Source: Pyropia yezoensis (lineage: Eukaryota > Rhodophyta > Bangiophyceae > Bangiales > Bangiaceae). From it: a DNA stretch of 64,000 nt. Shown piece after piece: positions 26,102 to 36,027 of the stretch (the first letter of the stretch is position 1; the number at the start of each line of letters is the position of its first letter). Made by a program: the position numbers and the translations under genes. The DNA is taken from NCBI GenBank assembly GCA_009829735.1, contig CM020618.1, positions 35,006,894 to 35,070,893 of the forward strand, given 5' to 3'. Under the pieces are notes generated by a model. The model saw only the letters and a program-made list of their open reading frames with translations, was not told the origin of the DNA and did no database searches.

Positions 26102-27862
26102 ATGGCTACCCTCCCTGGCACGACGGTGCCCGAAGGGGTAGACCCCGCGTCCCTTGACGCATCCCTGGTCACCGCGGGGGACGGTGCCCAACCCGGCGTT
26201 CTCCCTACGGGTGAAGCAGACCTGGGCGTGACATCCGGTAGTGGACTGGAGTCTACAGGCGGCCAAGTACCGCCTGCTCCCGTTCCTCCGGCTGTTCCTC
26301 CTGTGGGAGCCACCCCGGGGTCAACGGCGTTTGAGTCCGCTCGCAGCAGACGTCTCCCTCCTGTCGGTTCTACTCTTCAACCTCCAGGGATAGCCCCTGG
26401 TGTGTTTACTCCTGGACCCACACATGGCAGCTGGGTGTATACACCTCTTCCTGTGGGCACTAGCAGTGCCAGAGGCACCGCTATGACTGGTTCTACGGGT
26501 CTTCCTGAGACTTCGACTCCTGGGACCGGCCAAGCTTTTCCTCCCCTTGCGTCCTATGGGGCGGGGAGCTCCAAGACCGGTGACCGGAGCAGCCGTAGGC
26601 GTCGGCGTCGTCGCCGCCGCTCTAGCACCAGCGAGACCAGTTCCTCCAGCTCTGAGGAGGGATATGACTGGGATGCATCTCCCGGTCCTACCCGGCGCAG
26701 GCTAGTCGAGTTCGACTTCCCTGCCCACCAAGTGGGAGATGCCACCCTGAACAAGGTCACGTATTGGGGTAACTACCGGCTGGAGAACCAAGACCAAGGT
26801 TACACCCGGAAGATGGCCAAGAAGATGGCATCCCTGAACCGGCGAATGCAGCCGAGCTTTGGGGGGCATCCTATGTTTTCCGGGAAGAGACCGGCGCTTA
26901 TCTTTGCCTTCCTGCGCCGGTTTGTCAAGGCATGCAATGACAACGATGTGTCCGAGGGCAAGGCTCTCTATCTCCTGGTTAACTTCATGACCGGAGAAGC
27001 GGAACAGCGGTTTGCACAGGTTCTACCAGACTCTGCCGGGCACATTGTTGGACGTACCGTCGCGAGTTATCCGGAGGCGGTCAACTGGCTCCTGTCCAAC
27101 TACGCAGACGCGGACTCCCTGCGTAAGGCAGTCGGTAGGCTGAACCGGGCAACCATGGAGAGACAAGAGACTCCAGAGGCGTTCGCCCGTCGTGTCCGGG
27201 AGATGAGCGATGCTTGTGGCAACGTTTACCCTGAGGACAGGCTCAAGATGATCTTCTCGGAGGGGCTTCCTGAATATCTTCAAGTGGATGCGGAGAACTA
27301 CAACCAGGAACATCAAGAACATACCTTCCAGCAGTTGATGGCCTATACCCAGGGCAAGCACCGGCAAGCCAAGGCCCTCCAGGCTCCTATGGTATCAACC
27401 CCCAAGCCGTTGTCGCGAGTTCGTCCCGGACCCGACAAGTATAAGGGAGGTGATAACCCTGTACCGGTACTCGCAGTTGGCGAGGCCTCACCCATGGAGT
27501 CAAGGGACAAGTGGGGCGGCTTCGTTTCTAAGGAGCAACCTTCCCTGGTCGCCCCCAAGCAGATCAGGAACCAGCGGTTCCGGTCTTGCTGGCTGTGCCA
27601 GAAGGAGGATCATATGTCCTACCAGTGCCCGACCATTCCCGAGGATCTCCAGGAGAAACTCAAGCGTCAAGGACTGGTGTTTGCAAAGGCGGTCAACTGG
27701 GCTGACCGGCGGGCACCCTCCAAGATGGACAAGGCACAGGTACATGCCATCCGAGTGGCAACCTTACAGAGCATCACGGAGGCTCTGGCAAGGGAAGCTC
27801 CTACGGACTTTGACCTGGAGACCGAAACCTCTAAGGACTCCTCGGAGCCGGGAAACGAGTAG
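26102..27862 (+). CDS. gag: C1 gag polyprotein, intact (586 aa)
   Basis: ATG 26102 in CCAACATGGCT matches the A gag start context. Residues 1-155 are Pro/Gly/Thr-rich. A basic run of about ten Arg and a Ser cluster follow. The capsid-like region has FAFLRRFVKACNDNDVSEG, then a second helical domain (VNWLLSNYADADSL, PEAFARRVREMSDACGNVYPED). The zinc knuckle is CWLCQKEDHMSYQC. The tail ends SEPGNE, with GGGAAAC in its last codons. It is uninterrupted, and pol of the same unit is intact, so C1 may encode functional proteins. Confidence 0.94.
   Translation: MATLPGTTVPEGVDPASLDASLVTAGDGAQPGVLPTGEADLGVTSGSGLESTGGQVPPAPVPPAVPPVGATPGSTAFESARSRRLPPVGSTLQPPGIAPGVFTPGPTHGSWVYTPLPVGTSSARGTAMTGSTGLPETSTPGTGQAFPPLASYGAGSSKTGDRSSRRRRRRRRRSSTSETSSSSSEEGYDWDASPGPTRRRLVEFDFPAHQVGDATLNKVTYWGNYRLENQDQGYTRKMAKKMASLNRRMQPSFGGHPMFSGKRPALIFAFLRRFVKACNDNDVSEGKALYLLVNFMTGEAEQRFAQVLPDSAGHIVGRTVASYPEAVNWLLSNYADADSLRKAVGRLNRATMERQETPEAFARRVREMSDACGNVYPEDRLKMIFSEGLPEYLQVDAENYNQEHQEHTFQQLMAYTQGKHRQAKALQAPMVSTPKPLSRVRPGPDKYKGGDNPVPVLAVGEASPMESRDKWGGFVSKEQPSLVAPKQIRNQRFRSCWLCQKEDHMSYQCPTIPEDLQEKLKRQGLVFAKAVNWADRRAPSKMDKAQVHAIRVATLQSITEALAREAPTDFDLETETSKDSSEPGNE
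27850..27856 (+). promoter_or_regulatory. Putative -1 slippery heptamer of C1
   Basis: GGGAAAC reads G GGA AAC in the gag frame, one codon before the TAG at 27860-27862. The -1 frame is open from 27814 through pol. I do not see an obvious strong hairpin immediately downstream. Confidence 0.65.
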
Positions 27863-30800
27863 GGCAGGCGCTCTCCCCAAGTGTCTTCCCGAATCTCCAA
27901 CGGCAGGGTACTTCTACCTGTTCTCCCCTTGCGTGCCGGGAGAAAGGACGGCAGTTACCTGCTCAACCGGTAGCCGCCTGGACACCCTGTTTGTTCAAGG
28001 GGACCTTGCTCGTCCTGCGTAAGGAAAACCTCAAGATTAATGCTCGTATGCGTGTGGGGGATAGCCTCCCCCAAGCTGTTACGCCGGTGGTCGACACGGG
28101 AGCCGGACCAAGCGTCATCACTGAGAACCTGTTACCTCCGGGCTGGCGTCGACATGCCTGGAGAGCGCCTACCAGAACCCATATTGTAGACGCATCAGGT
28201 CAAACCCTACGACCGCTTGGCCGTCTTCCCGTCGCCATCTATGTCAACAATGAACCAATGCTTTTTCCCTTTCTAGTAGTCAAGACCTTATCAGTCCCCC
28301 TCATCCTAGGCTGGGACTTCCAGAAGCAGCATGTCAAGAGCATCCTACCCGGAGAAGGAAAGGTGCAGTTCAACCATGGGTTTGTGTCACCAGTGCTGGA
28401 GCACCTAGACACCAAGGTTCGTGTGGCCAAGAACCAGAAGGAACGCATCCCACCCTCTACCTTGACCCTCATCAAACCGGTGCTCCTACCTCCTCGCTCG
28501 GAGACCAAGGTTCAAGTCACGACCCGGACTGCAGGTCAATGCCTGATCTACGGACGCAAGGAATTTCTGGCGAAACACCGATTATACCTAGCCCACGGAC
28601 ACCACAAGAAGGTGGAGAGGCACACCCCGTTCTCGGTGCTGATCGTCAACGTGAGCCGGAAGCCAATAACCCTCGCCAAGGGCACTCGAGTTGGTACAGC
28701 AGAGCCTTACCGGGGGTCCGCCCGCGCTATGAGCAAGGAAGACCTCTTCAACCTGCAACAAGAGCTGGCATCCAACTTGACGGCCTTAGACGTATCTCCG
28801 GAACAAGAGCAGGCTGGCCGTACTACTCCGAAGCCCGAACAAGCACCGCCCGGGATGCCGAAGGTCAACCAAGAAAACGTCCCCCTCGACTTGAAGGAGG
28901 CACTGGAGAAGCTTCTCCAGGAACATCGGCACCTGTGGTCCGGAGAGCTGGGCAAGATGGACGCCACCCTGCACCGGATTCAACTCAAGCCAGATGCCAA
29001 ACCAGTGCACATGCACCCATACCGGGCTGGACCTCATCGCCGGGATGAGATTGAGAAGCAGGTTAACAAGATGCTCAAGATGGATGTTATCGAGCCGTCT
29101 GATGGCGAGTGGGCTTTCCCGGTGGTAGTCGTCCCGAAACCTGGCGGTCACTTCCGTTTCTGCGTTGACTACAGACGCCTGAACGAGATGACAGTCAAGG
29201 ATGTATACCCGATACCCCGGATGGATGATTGCCTCGACTTTCTTGGTGATGCCACCCTCTTCTCGACGCTGGATTGTAATGCCGGTTACTGGCAGATCCC
29301 TCTGGCTGACGAGGACAAGGACAAGACTACCTTCACGTGCCACATGGGACTGTTCCGGTGCAAGCGTCTCCCTTTTGGTCTCACTAATGCTCCAGCAACC
29401 TTCCAGAGAGCCATCGACATCATCCTGTCGGGGCTAAGGTGGAGAACATGTTTGGTCTACCTGGACGACATCATTGTTTTCTCCAAGACCCCAGCGGAAC
29501 ACCTGGAGCACCTTCGAGAGGTCCTGGCCCTCCTGTCCAAGGCTGGAGTTACCCTCAAGGCCGAGAAGTGCCACCTGTTTGAGACTGAGGTGGAGTACCT
29601 GGGGCACGTGCTGAGTCCGGGGGAGCTCCGAGTCAATGAGAAGAACATCAAGGCCCTCCGGCATGCACGGCAACCTAAAACCCAGACGGAACTCAAGAGC
29701 TTCCTGGGTATGTGCAACGTCTACCGCCGGTTCGTACGAGACTACGCTCTGATTGCCCGGCCCTTGACCAAGCTTACTAGCAAGAAGCTTCCAGCACAAC
29801 TCCCGGTGTTCGACGAGAAGCAGACAGCAGCCTTCGAAGAGCTCAAGAAGCGCCTGACCACCACTCCAGTACTGGCGTTACCCAAGCGGGAGGGTCAGTT
29901 TGTTCTGGAGACTGACGCCTGTGGCGTCCAGGTGGGGTGCTCACTACTCCAGCAGCAACCTGATGGGCACTTCCTCCCGATAGGCTACTACAGTCGCGTC
30001 TTGACTCCAGCCGAGAAGAACTATTCCACGACCGAGCGCGAGTGCTTGGCGGTCGTCTGGGCTTGCTTCCTGTTACGTCCATATCTTGAAGGACAAGAGT
30101 TCCTCATCCGGACGGACCACGCCAGTCTAAGGTGGCTGCTATGCATGGACAGCAGTCAAGGAAGGGTCGCCCGGTGGCGCCTACGCCTTTCGGAGTTCAA
30201 GTACAAGGTGTGCACCAGAGCAGGGAGGGAGCACCACTGCGCCGACACCATGTCCCGGCTGGAGACTCCTGCAGCCGATACCGGTCCTATCCCGGAGGAA
30301 ATACCTTGCTTCATCCTCCCGAATGTCGGACGTGGCTGGCACGCTCCCCTGTACGAGACACCTGACGCTCATCAACCGGTAACCATTCACCGGATGCTGG
30401 AGGCACAATTGACGGACCCTCAATGCTTGGAGCTTCGCCACCAAATGGACCTGAACCGGAACAGTCGCTTCTCCGAGTCTACAGACGGACTCCTGGTACG
30501 GGTGTCACCCTTCGATGGGGCAACTCAAGTCTACGTACCCCGGAGCCTACGGACTGACATCCTACGCCTGGAGCACTCGTCTCCCCAGGCCGGGCATCCT
30601 GGTATCAATCGGATGTATGCTTCCATGAGACGACATTATTACTGGGAAACCATGGCCAGTGACGTCCATAAGTGCCTGGAGGCTTGTATTTCTTGTGCAA
30701 GGAACCGGTTGTCCCAGAGGAAGAAGACTTCTAAGCTACGCCTATTCCCTGCGGCGGAGCCCTTTGCAAGCTTAAGCATGGACATCCTGGGGCCCCTACC

Positions 30801-31950
30801 TGAGACCTCCAGTGGCAACATATACCTGCTCATCATTTGTGACCGGTTCTCCAAGTTCACTCGAGCAATCCCGTTGAGAACCATCACGGCTCTGGATGTC
30901 ACGTCGGCCTTCTGCGAGTACTGGATAGCTGCCTACGGCCCTCCAGACTCCGTCTTAACCGACAACGGTCCCCAGTTTGCATCCCTGTTCTTCCAAGGAG
31001 TCTGTGACCTGATGGGCATCAAGAACTTGTACACCACGACGTACCACCCTCAAACGAACGGCCAGGTGGAACGATTCAACCGGACCCTAGTGGACATGCT
31101 ACGGCACTACGTGGAGGAGCACCAAGAAGACTGGGACGAGCTCCTGGCTGTCCTCACTCTAGCCTACAACTCCCGAGTTCACCGGACAACGGGAGTCGCT
31201 CCACTCGACTTTGTCACCCCGAGGCGGCTGACCAACTTCTCCCTGGAAAGAATACCGGATGGTCTCCAGCCTGCACTGAAGTCAGGTCCCAAGGCAAAGG
31301 ATGAGTTCCTGGAACAACTAAAGCTCCTGCTCCCAAGAGTCAAGGAGTCAATTTCAAAGACCCAGGAGCGATACAAGCGGGACTATGACAAGGGTGTCCG
31401 GGAAAAGAACAAGGAACTGGGTGGTGGCGACTGGGTTTTTGTGGACAACCATAGCAAGACCCGGGGGAAGCTGGACTCTAAGACGGATGGACCTTATGAG
31501 ATTCTCAATACGGATGGCTGGACCTTCCTTCTAGACGTGGATGGCTCTCCGTACCGGGTGAGCAGCGACCATGTCACCCGAGCTCCACCGCCAAGCCAAC
31601 GGGACTTGACCCGGCGTAAGCGGACTGCGATACCCTGGCTATCCCAAGAAGAAGGTCGGGAATTTGTCTACGTCAAGTTTGTCGACCATGCCTGGAGAGA
31701 TGGACGCCTGTACCTGCGAGTACGCTGGTTCGGTTTCAACCCGGCAGATGATACATGGGAACCCTCAAACCGGCTACCCATCGCGGACGTCTGTGCCTAC
31801 ACGCGACGGAACGGGATTGAGGGCACTCCCGTGGCCAGAGCCGGCAAGATTCTGGAGTCGGACACGGAGGAGGACCAAGAGGACGGGGCCAACCAAGACC
31901 CTCGGGACGAGACGAGCTCACCCGCAACGGATGCGGAACAAGAGGATTGA
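27853..31950 (+). CDS. pol: C1 pol polyprotein, intact (PR-RT-RH-IN-chromodomain)
   Basis: The frame is -1 to gag with no ATG near its start, so expression by frameshifting is likely. Landmarks: protease DTG near 28093; reverse transcriptase FCVDYRRLNE, FSTLDCNAGYW and YLDD at 29458-29469; RNase H LETDACGVQVG, TERECLAVVWA and RTDHASL; integrase finger LEHSSPQAGHPG and CISC; catalytic blocks MDILGPLP (near 30778), LTDNGPQF and NGQVERFN; chromodomain LYLRVRWFGFNPADDTWEP (near 31700). An acidic tail closes it. There are over 1350 codons without a stop, and every catalytic residue I can check is present. It ends 145 bp from the aORF stop on the other strand. Confidence 0.95.
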   Translation, partial: KRVGQALSPSVFPNLQRQGTSTCSPLACREKGRQLPAQPVAAWTPCLFKGTLLVLRKENLKINARMRVGDSLPQAVTPVVDTGAGPSVITENLLPPGWRRHAWRAPTRTHIVDASGQTLRPLGRLPVAIYVNNEPMLFPFLVVKTLSVPLILGWDFQKQHVKSILPGEGKVQFNHGFVSPVLEHLDTKVRVAKNQKERIPPSTLTLIKPVLLPPRSETKVQVTTRTAGQCLIYGRKEFLAKHRLYLAHGHHKKVERHTPFSVLIVNVSRKPITLAKGTRVGTAEPYRGSARAMSKEDLFNLQQELASNLTALDVSPEQEQAGRTTPKPEQAPPGMPKVNQENVPLDLKEALEKLLQEHRHLWSGELGKMDATLHRIQLKPDAKPVHMHPYRAGPHRRDEIEKQVNKMLKMDVIEPSDGEWAFPVVVVPKPGGHFRFCVDYRRLNEMTVKDVYPIPRMDDCLDFLGDATLFSTLDCNAGYWQIPLADEDKDKTTFTCHMGLFRCKRLPFGLTNAPATFQRAIDIILSGLRWRTCLVYLDDIIVFSKTPAEHLEHLREVLALLSKAGVTLKAEKCHLFETEVEYLGHVLSPGELRVNEKNIKALRHARQPKTQTELKSFLGMCNVYRRFVRDYALIARPLTKLTSKKLPAQLPVFDEKQTAAFEELKKRLTTTPVLALPKREGQFVLETDACGVQVGCSLLQQQPDGHFLPIGYYSRVLTPAEKNYSTTERECLAVVWACFLLRPYLEGQEFLIRTDHASLRWLLCMDSSQGRVARWRLRLSEFKYKVCTRAGREHHCADTMSRLETPAADTGPIPEEIPCFILPNVGRGWHAPLYETPDAHQPVTIHRMLEAQLTDPQCLELRHQMDLNRNSRFSESTDGLLVRVSPFDGATQVYVPRSLRTDILRLEHSSPQAGHPGINRMYASMRRHYYWETMASDVHKCLEACISCARNRLSQRKKTSKLRLFPAAEPFASLSMDILGPLPETSSGNIYLLIICDRFSKFTRAIPLRTITALDVTSAFCEYWIAAYGPPDSVLTDNGPQFASLFFQGVCDLMGIKNLYTTTYHPQTNGQVERFNRTLVDMLRHYVEEHQEDWDELLAVLTLAYNSRVHRTTGVAPLDFVTPRRLTNFSLERIPDGLQPALKSGPKAKDEFLEQLKLLLPRVKESISKTQERYKRDYDKGVREKNKELGGGDWVFVDNHSKTRGKLDSKTDGPYEILNTDGWTFLLDVDGSPYRVSSDHVTRAPPPSQRDLTRRKRTAIPWLSQEEGREFVYVKFVDHAWRDGRLYLRVRWFGFNPADDTWEPSNRLPIADVCAYTRRNGIEGTPVARAGKILESDTEEDQEDGANQDPRDETSSPATDAEQED

Positions 31951-32095
31951 GAAGAAGGGAACGGGTATATCAAGGAGAACACGCAATGCAAGCATGGAAC
32001 AATCAAGGAAACCAAGCACCCGCTCGAGCAACCCTTCTCTCCGCCTCTTCCCTCCTCGCTTCTCCCAAGACCCTCACCCTCCTTGCCTCCAACTA
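31951..32095. other. Convergent spacer between pol and aORF in C1
   Basis: 145 bp, purine-rich at the pol end and pyrimidine-rich at the aORF end as read on +. The same spacer is in C2 (41876-42020). No clear poly(A) signal is seen. Confidence 0.5.
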
Positions 32096-34210
32096 CTACT
32101 CCCGGCGCGGACGCTGAGCCGCGGGAGTGTCCTCCGGCGCTGCCTCCGCGGTACGACGGGAACCGGAGGAAGACGGGATGACGTAGTGCGGTGGACGCGG
32201 CGCATCCCGGTATGACGCCATCGGTGTAGTACCAGTAGTTGCCGGTGGCTCCCGCTCATCCAGATATGTCCGTCGGCGCCGCTGGAAGCCCGTGAAGGTC
32301 TCTGACCACTGCTGGGCCAGGCCATGCCGCGTCAAAGTCGCCAGAAGTTCGCCAACCACCGGGTTGTTCGACATCTGGCCGCTGTCCGCGCAAGCAAACA
32401 CCCGGTCGACCACGTCGTTCAAGACGCTGGCGTAAGTACCCAGCACCAGAGAGGACCCGACGCCTTCAACCTGCACCGGAAGACGACCCAGCTGGTCTTC
32501 AATCATGCCGACGTCGTACTGGTCGCATGTTGGACCACCTTGGTTCAGGTACCAGTCAGGCACCCGGAAGCGGGTAAGGCGCAGAGTCGGCGCCGGAATC
32601 TCGAACCGGCCTGAGGATGACACTACCGGACGGTCCACAACGGCCCCCGAGACCGGAGTACCCAACTCCAGCGGAGGCACAGCGCCGCCGGCGTTGGAAG
32701 AAGGCGTCCGGGGTAGAGCGACCGGAGTAGTCGGCGACCGCACGGCCACTCCCAGACTCGCCGCAGACAAGCGCGGTGCCGGAGGAGCTTGAAGTACCGG
32801 CACAGCAGGAACAGGGCGCGGACGCGCCGGTGACGGTTCAGGCGAGGCAACCGGGGCGACAGGGGCAACAGGAGGAAGCGGAGCCGCCGCAGACGCCCGA
32901 CCGACCGCCGCGACCCATCCCGACTCCTGTACCGGCGGCCCAACTGGCAGAAGATCAAGGGCGGCCGGAGAAGGAAAGCTACCTAGCTGCGGCCACGCTG
33001 GAAGCGGCGTCGCCAGCTGCACCTTGGCCGGAGAAGACTGGTAGACCACCTGCGCCCAACCGAAGCCATCCCGACGCGGGCGGTTCTGGTCGGCAATCGC
33101 GTTCAAGAAGCTCCGGTCATGCACCGGCACCAGACGCCGGAAGTCGATCATCGCCTGGAAGAGCTCCTTGTACTCCTCGTCCTCGCTGCACAGGAAGTCG
33201 ACGGTCAACTTGTCGACAATCCAGACCATCAGGAGGTCGGGGAGAAACCAAGCCGGTTGGACACCAAGACCTCGTGAAGCCAGTGGTTGGCCGCCAAGAC
33301 TGTCATCTCGGACGTGTACATCATGTACGGGATTGAGTGGAAGAAGCCCTTGATCGACGCCTGAGTCAAGGCGTCCAAGAAGTACCAGGTGCAAGGGATG
33401 CTGGAAGGAGCAAACCCGACCGGGATCTCGACTTCCTGCTGCTGCGGGATGACCTTGGGGTAGTATGCCGCCCGGTTAGCCTTGTCCAGCTTCCAGAATT
33501 CCTGGTGGTTGCAGCTCACAAGGAAGTCACGCTGACGCCCGCGTCGCTCACCCTGCTCCCGTGCCGGCGACAACTTGGAGTATTTCCGGGTCAAGAAAGG
33601 CGGCTCCAGAGCGACCATGCTCGGACGGGGGTCGCAGTTCAAGCTTCCCGACCCCTTGAGCGCCTCGTCCAGACCTTGAGCGCCCGGTGGACGTACCCTT
33701 CCTCCTCCGGCCACCGGAGAACGGACGCGGACACGCGACGCTCGGTCAAGGGTAGATCCAGTACCAGTGCGAAGGGGAGATCCTCCAGACGAGCAACCCA
33801 AGAGGAACCCGAGAAGCTCTGAGAGCGGTCTTGTGCCAGGCGCATCTGGTCCGCCGTATGAAGACGTGCCTTGTCCATCTCGGTCAAGACCCCGCGCTGG
33901 AGTTCCTTGCGCCAGAGGTCCATGCAATCCTGCTGGCACTGGGCCGCGCCGGCGTTGCCGACCACCGTGGAGTAACGCCGGGCCGCCAGAGGGTCCTGCC
34001 CAAGGAGCATCTCCGGGAGACCCTCCGGGGGGCCTCGACCGGGTGCATCGCGGAAGCCGGGGGAACTCGATCCGTCCCCGCCGTGGCGACCGGCGCCGGC
34101 ACCGACATCCGAGGAACCGGAGGCAGGAGAGGGGCGCGACTACCCGAGTTCTCCTCCGCAACACTCGCCGCCGGAACCACGGGCCCAGCTTGGATCTCGG
34201 AACTGGACAT
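32096..34210 (-). pseudogene. C1 aORF, broken by three one-base gaps (possibly sequencing errors)
   Basis: The same ORF as 42021-44138 but 3 nt shorter. Each difference is a homopolymer contraction: AA for AAA near 33249, CC for CCC near 33669, and six G for seven near 34027. All lie within 1.7 kb of the scaffold gap, where consensus errors are common, so the gene may really be intact. The core (YYPK, VEIPVGF, NRL.FLP) and C-terminal helices are present across the frames. The start is ATG 34210 (MSSSEIQAG). Confidence 0.8.
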
Positions 34211-34393
34211 ACCGTCCAGACTCCGGGGAACGAGAGGGCCAAGGTGAAGGAGCGGAGGGGGGGGCAGAATCGGGGCAGGTGATCGTGACCGGGGTGAAGA
34301 CGCTCGACCTCGGCACCGGTGTGGACGTGCTCGAGGCTGTGCACGGTGGCACCTGGTTCGGCCCGAGGACGTGCCGGACTAGGGAGGGAGCTA

Positions 34394-35820
34394 TGTAGCA
34401 TCCCTGGCCCCGACTTGGCGCCGACCCGGGACTGCAACCAGAGGGCACCAGGTGCCAGAACACGCCCGCCGTGTGGCGTGGGTTGGCGGCCGTGGCCCGT
34501 GCCCGGCACTGGGATGCGGTGGACTACGCTATCCACACGCGGAGAGAGGGATTTCTGATGTGTTTTTGCATATTTGTGAGGGACTTGATTTGAGAGAATT
34601 TGAGTGTGAGATTAGTGAGTGGAATAGAATTAGTAGTGATAGTGGCCCCCGACCTGACGAGGTTAGACTCGGGTCGGGGCCACTCGGGGGTTATGGGGGG
34701 GCTACCGGGCCAACGTGCCGGGGTTCCCCAGATGCACGTTAAGAGGGACAGCGAGGCGCCCTCGGCCCGCGCCCTCAGGGAAAAAGACAACTGCGCGTTT
34801 GCTTTCCTCTTCCCCGTGTGCACTACCGTGCGTATCTGTTTGCCCTGCAAGCAGGCACGTGAGGCAACAGGCATACCATTCTCGTAGTTCCCCTTTCTGC
34901 GTTACCTGTCCCTTNNNNNNNNNNNNNNNNNNNNNNNNNNNNNNNNNNNNNNNNNNNNNNNNNNNNNNNNNNNNNNNNNNNNNNNNNNNNNNNNNNNNNN
35001 NNNNNNNNNNNNNNNNNNNNNNNNNNNNNNNNNNNNNNNNNNNNNNNNNNNNNNNNNNNNNNNNNNNNNNNNNNNNNNNNNNNNNNNNNNNNNNNNNNNN
35101 NNNNNNNNNNNNNNNNNNNNNNNNNNNNNNNNNNNNNNNNNNNNNNNNNNNNNNNNNNNNNNNNNNNNNNNNNNNNNNNNNNNNNNNNNNNNNNNNNNNN
35201 NNNNNNNNNNNNNNNNNNNNNNNNNNNNNNNNNNNNNNNNNNNNNNNNNNNNNNNNNNNNNNNNNNNNNNNNNNNNNNNNNNNNNNNNNNNNNNNNNNNN
35301 NNNNNNNNNNNNNNNNNNNNNNNNNNNNNNNNNNNNNNNNNNNNNNNNNNNNNNNNNNNNNNNNNNNNNNNNNNNNNNNNNNNNNNNNNNNNNNNNNNNN
35401 NNNNNNNNNNNNNNTTTTTGCATATTTGTGAGGGACTTGATTTGAGAGAATTTGAGTGTGAGATTAGTGAGTGGGAATAGAATTAGTAGTGATAGTGGCC
35501 CCCGACCTGACGAGGTTAGAACTCGGGTCGGGGCCACTCGGGGTTATGGGGGGGCTACCGGGCCAACGTGCCGGGGTTCCCCCCAGATGCACGTTAAGAG
35601 GGACAGCGAGGCGCCCTCGGCCCGCGCCCTCAGGGAAAAAGGACAACTGCGCGTTTGCTTTCCTCTTCCCCGTGTGCACTACCGTGCGTATCTGTTTGCC
35701 CTGCGAGCAGGCACGTGAGGCAACAGGCATACCATTCTCGTAGTTCCCCTTTCTGCGTTACCTGTCCCTTTCCCCGAGGGATATTGACACGTGTCTGAGA
35801 GGATCGAGTTTTATACCACA
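34394..35820 (+). repeat. Middle LTR of the C tandem, interrupted by a gap
   Basis: Bases 34394-34914 match the first 521 bp or so of the C LTR, and 35415-35820 match its last 400 bp. The two pieces overlap by about 350 bp of LTR sequence, so the gap joins two contig ends that both run through the same LTR. Several one-base indels distinguish it from the outer LTRs. The polypurine tract AGGGAGGGAG of C1 precedes it at 34381-34390. Confidence 0.9.
34915..35414. other. Assembly gap of exactly 500 N
   Basis: A run of 500 N, a round number typical of a scaffold gap of unknown size. It lies in the middle C LTR. Confidence 0.98.
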
Positions 35821-35824
35821 TATT

Positions 35825-35842
35825 TGGTGGAGCAGCAGGGGA
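35825..35842 (+). promoter_or_regulatory. Primer binding site of C2
   Basis: Identical to that of C1, four bases after the middle LTR. The leader 35843-36027 follows, without other features. Confidence 0.8.
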
Positions 35843-36027
35843 TTGGAGTGTTGAGAAGAGACATTTGGGAGCAGCGGTTGCGTTGTTCCTATTCTGTCTT
35901 TTCTGTGGTTTGGGAATTATTTGCACCCGTTCACGGGAACCCCATTCCTGGCTCTCCAACCCCTCTCTTGTGGTCTTGCGATCTTTGGACACGCAGGTAA
36001 CTGGACTGTGGCTGTCAAGAGACCAAC

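Noticed and set aside
27814..27991. A TTG start at 27991 for C pol
   Set aside because: The -1 frame is open upstream to the heptamer, so frameshifting explains expression better than a non-ATG start.
34715..35431. An open frame spanning the N run
   Set aside because: It exists only because N codons are not read as stops.
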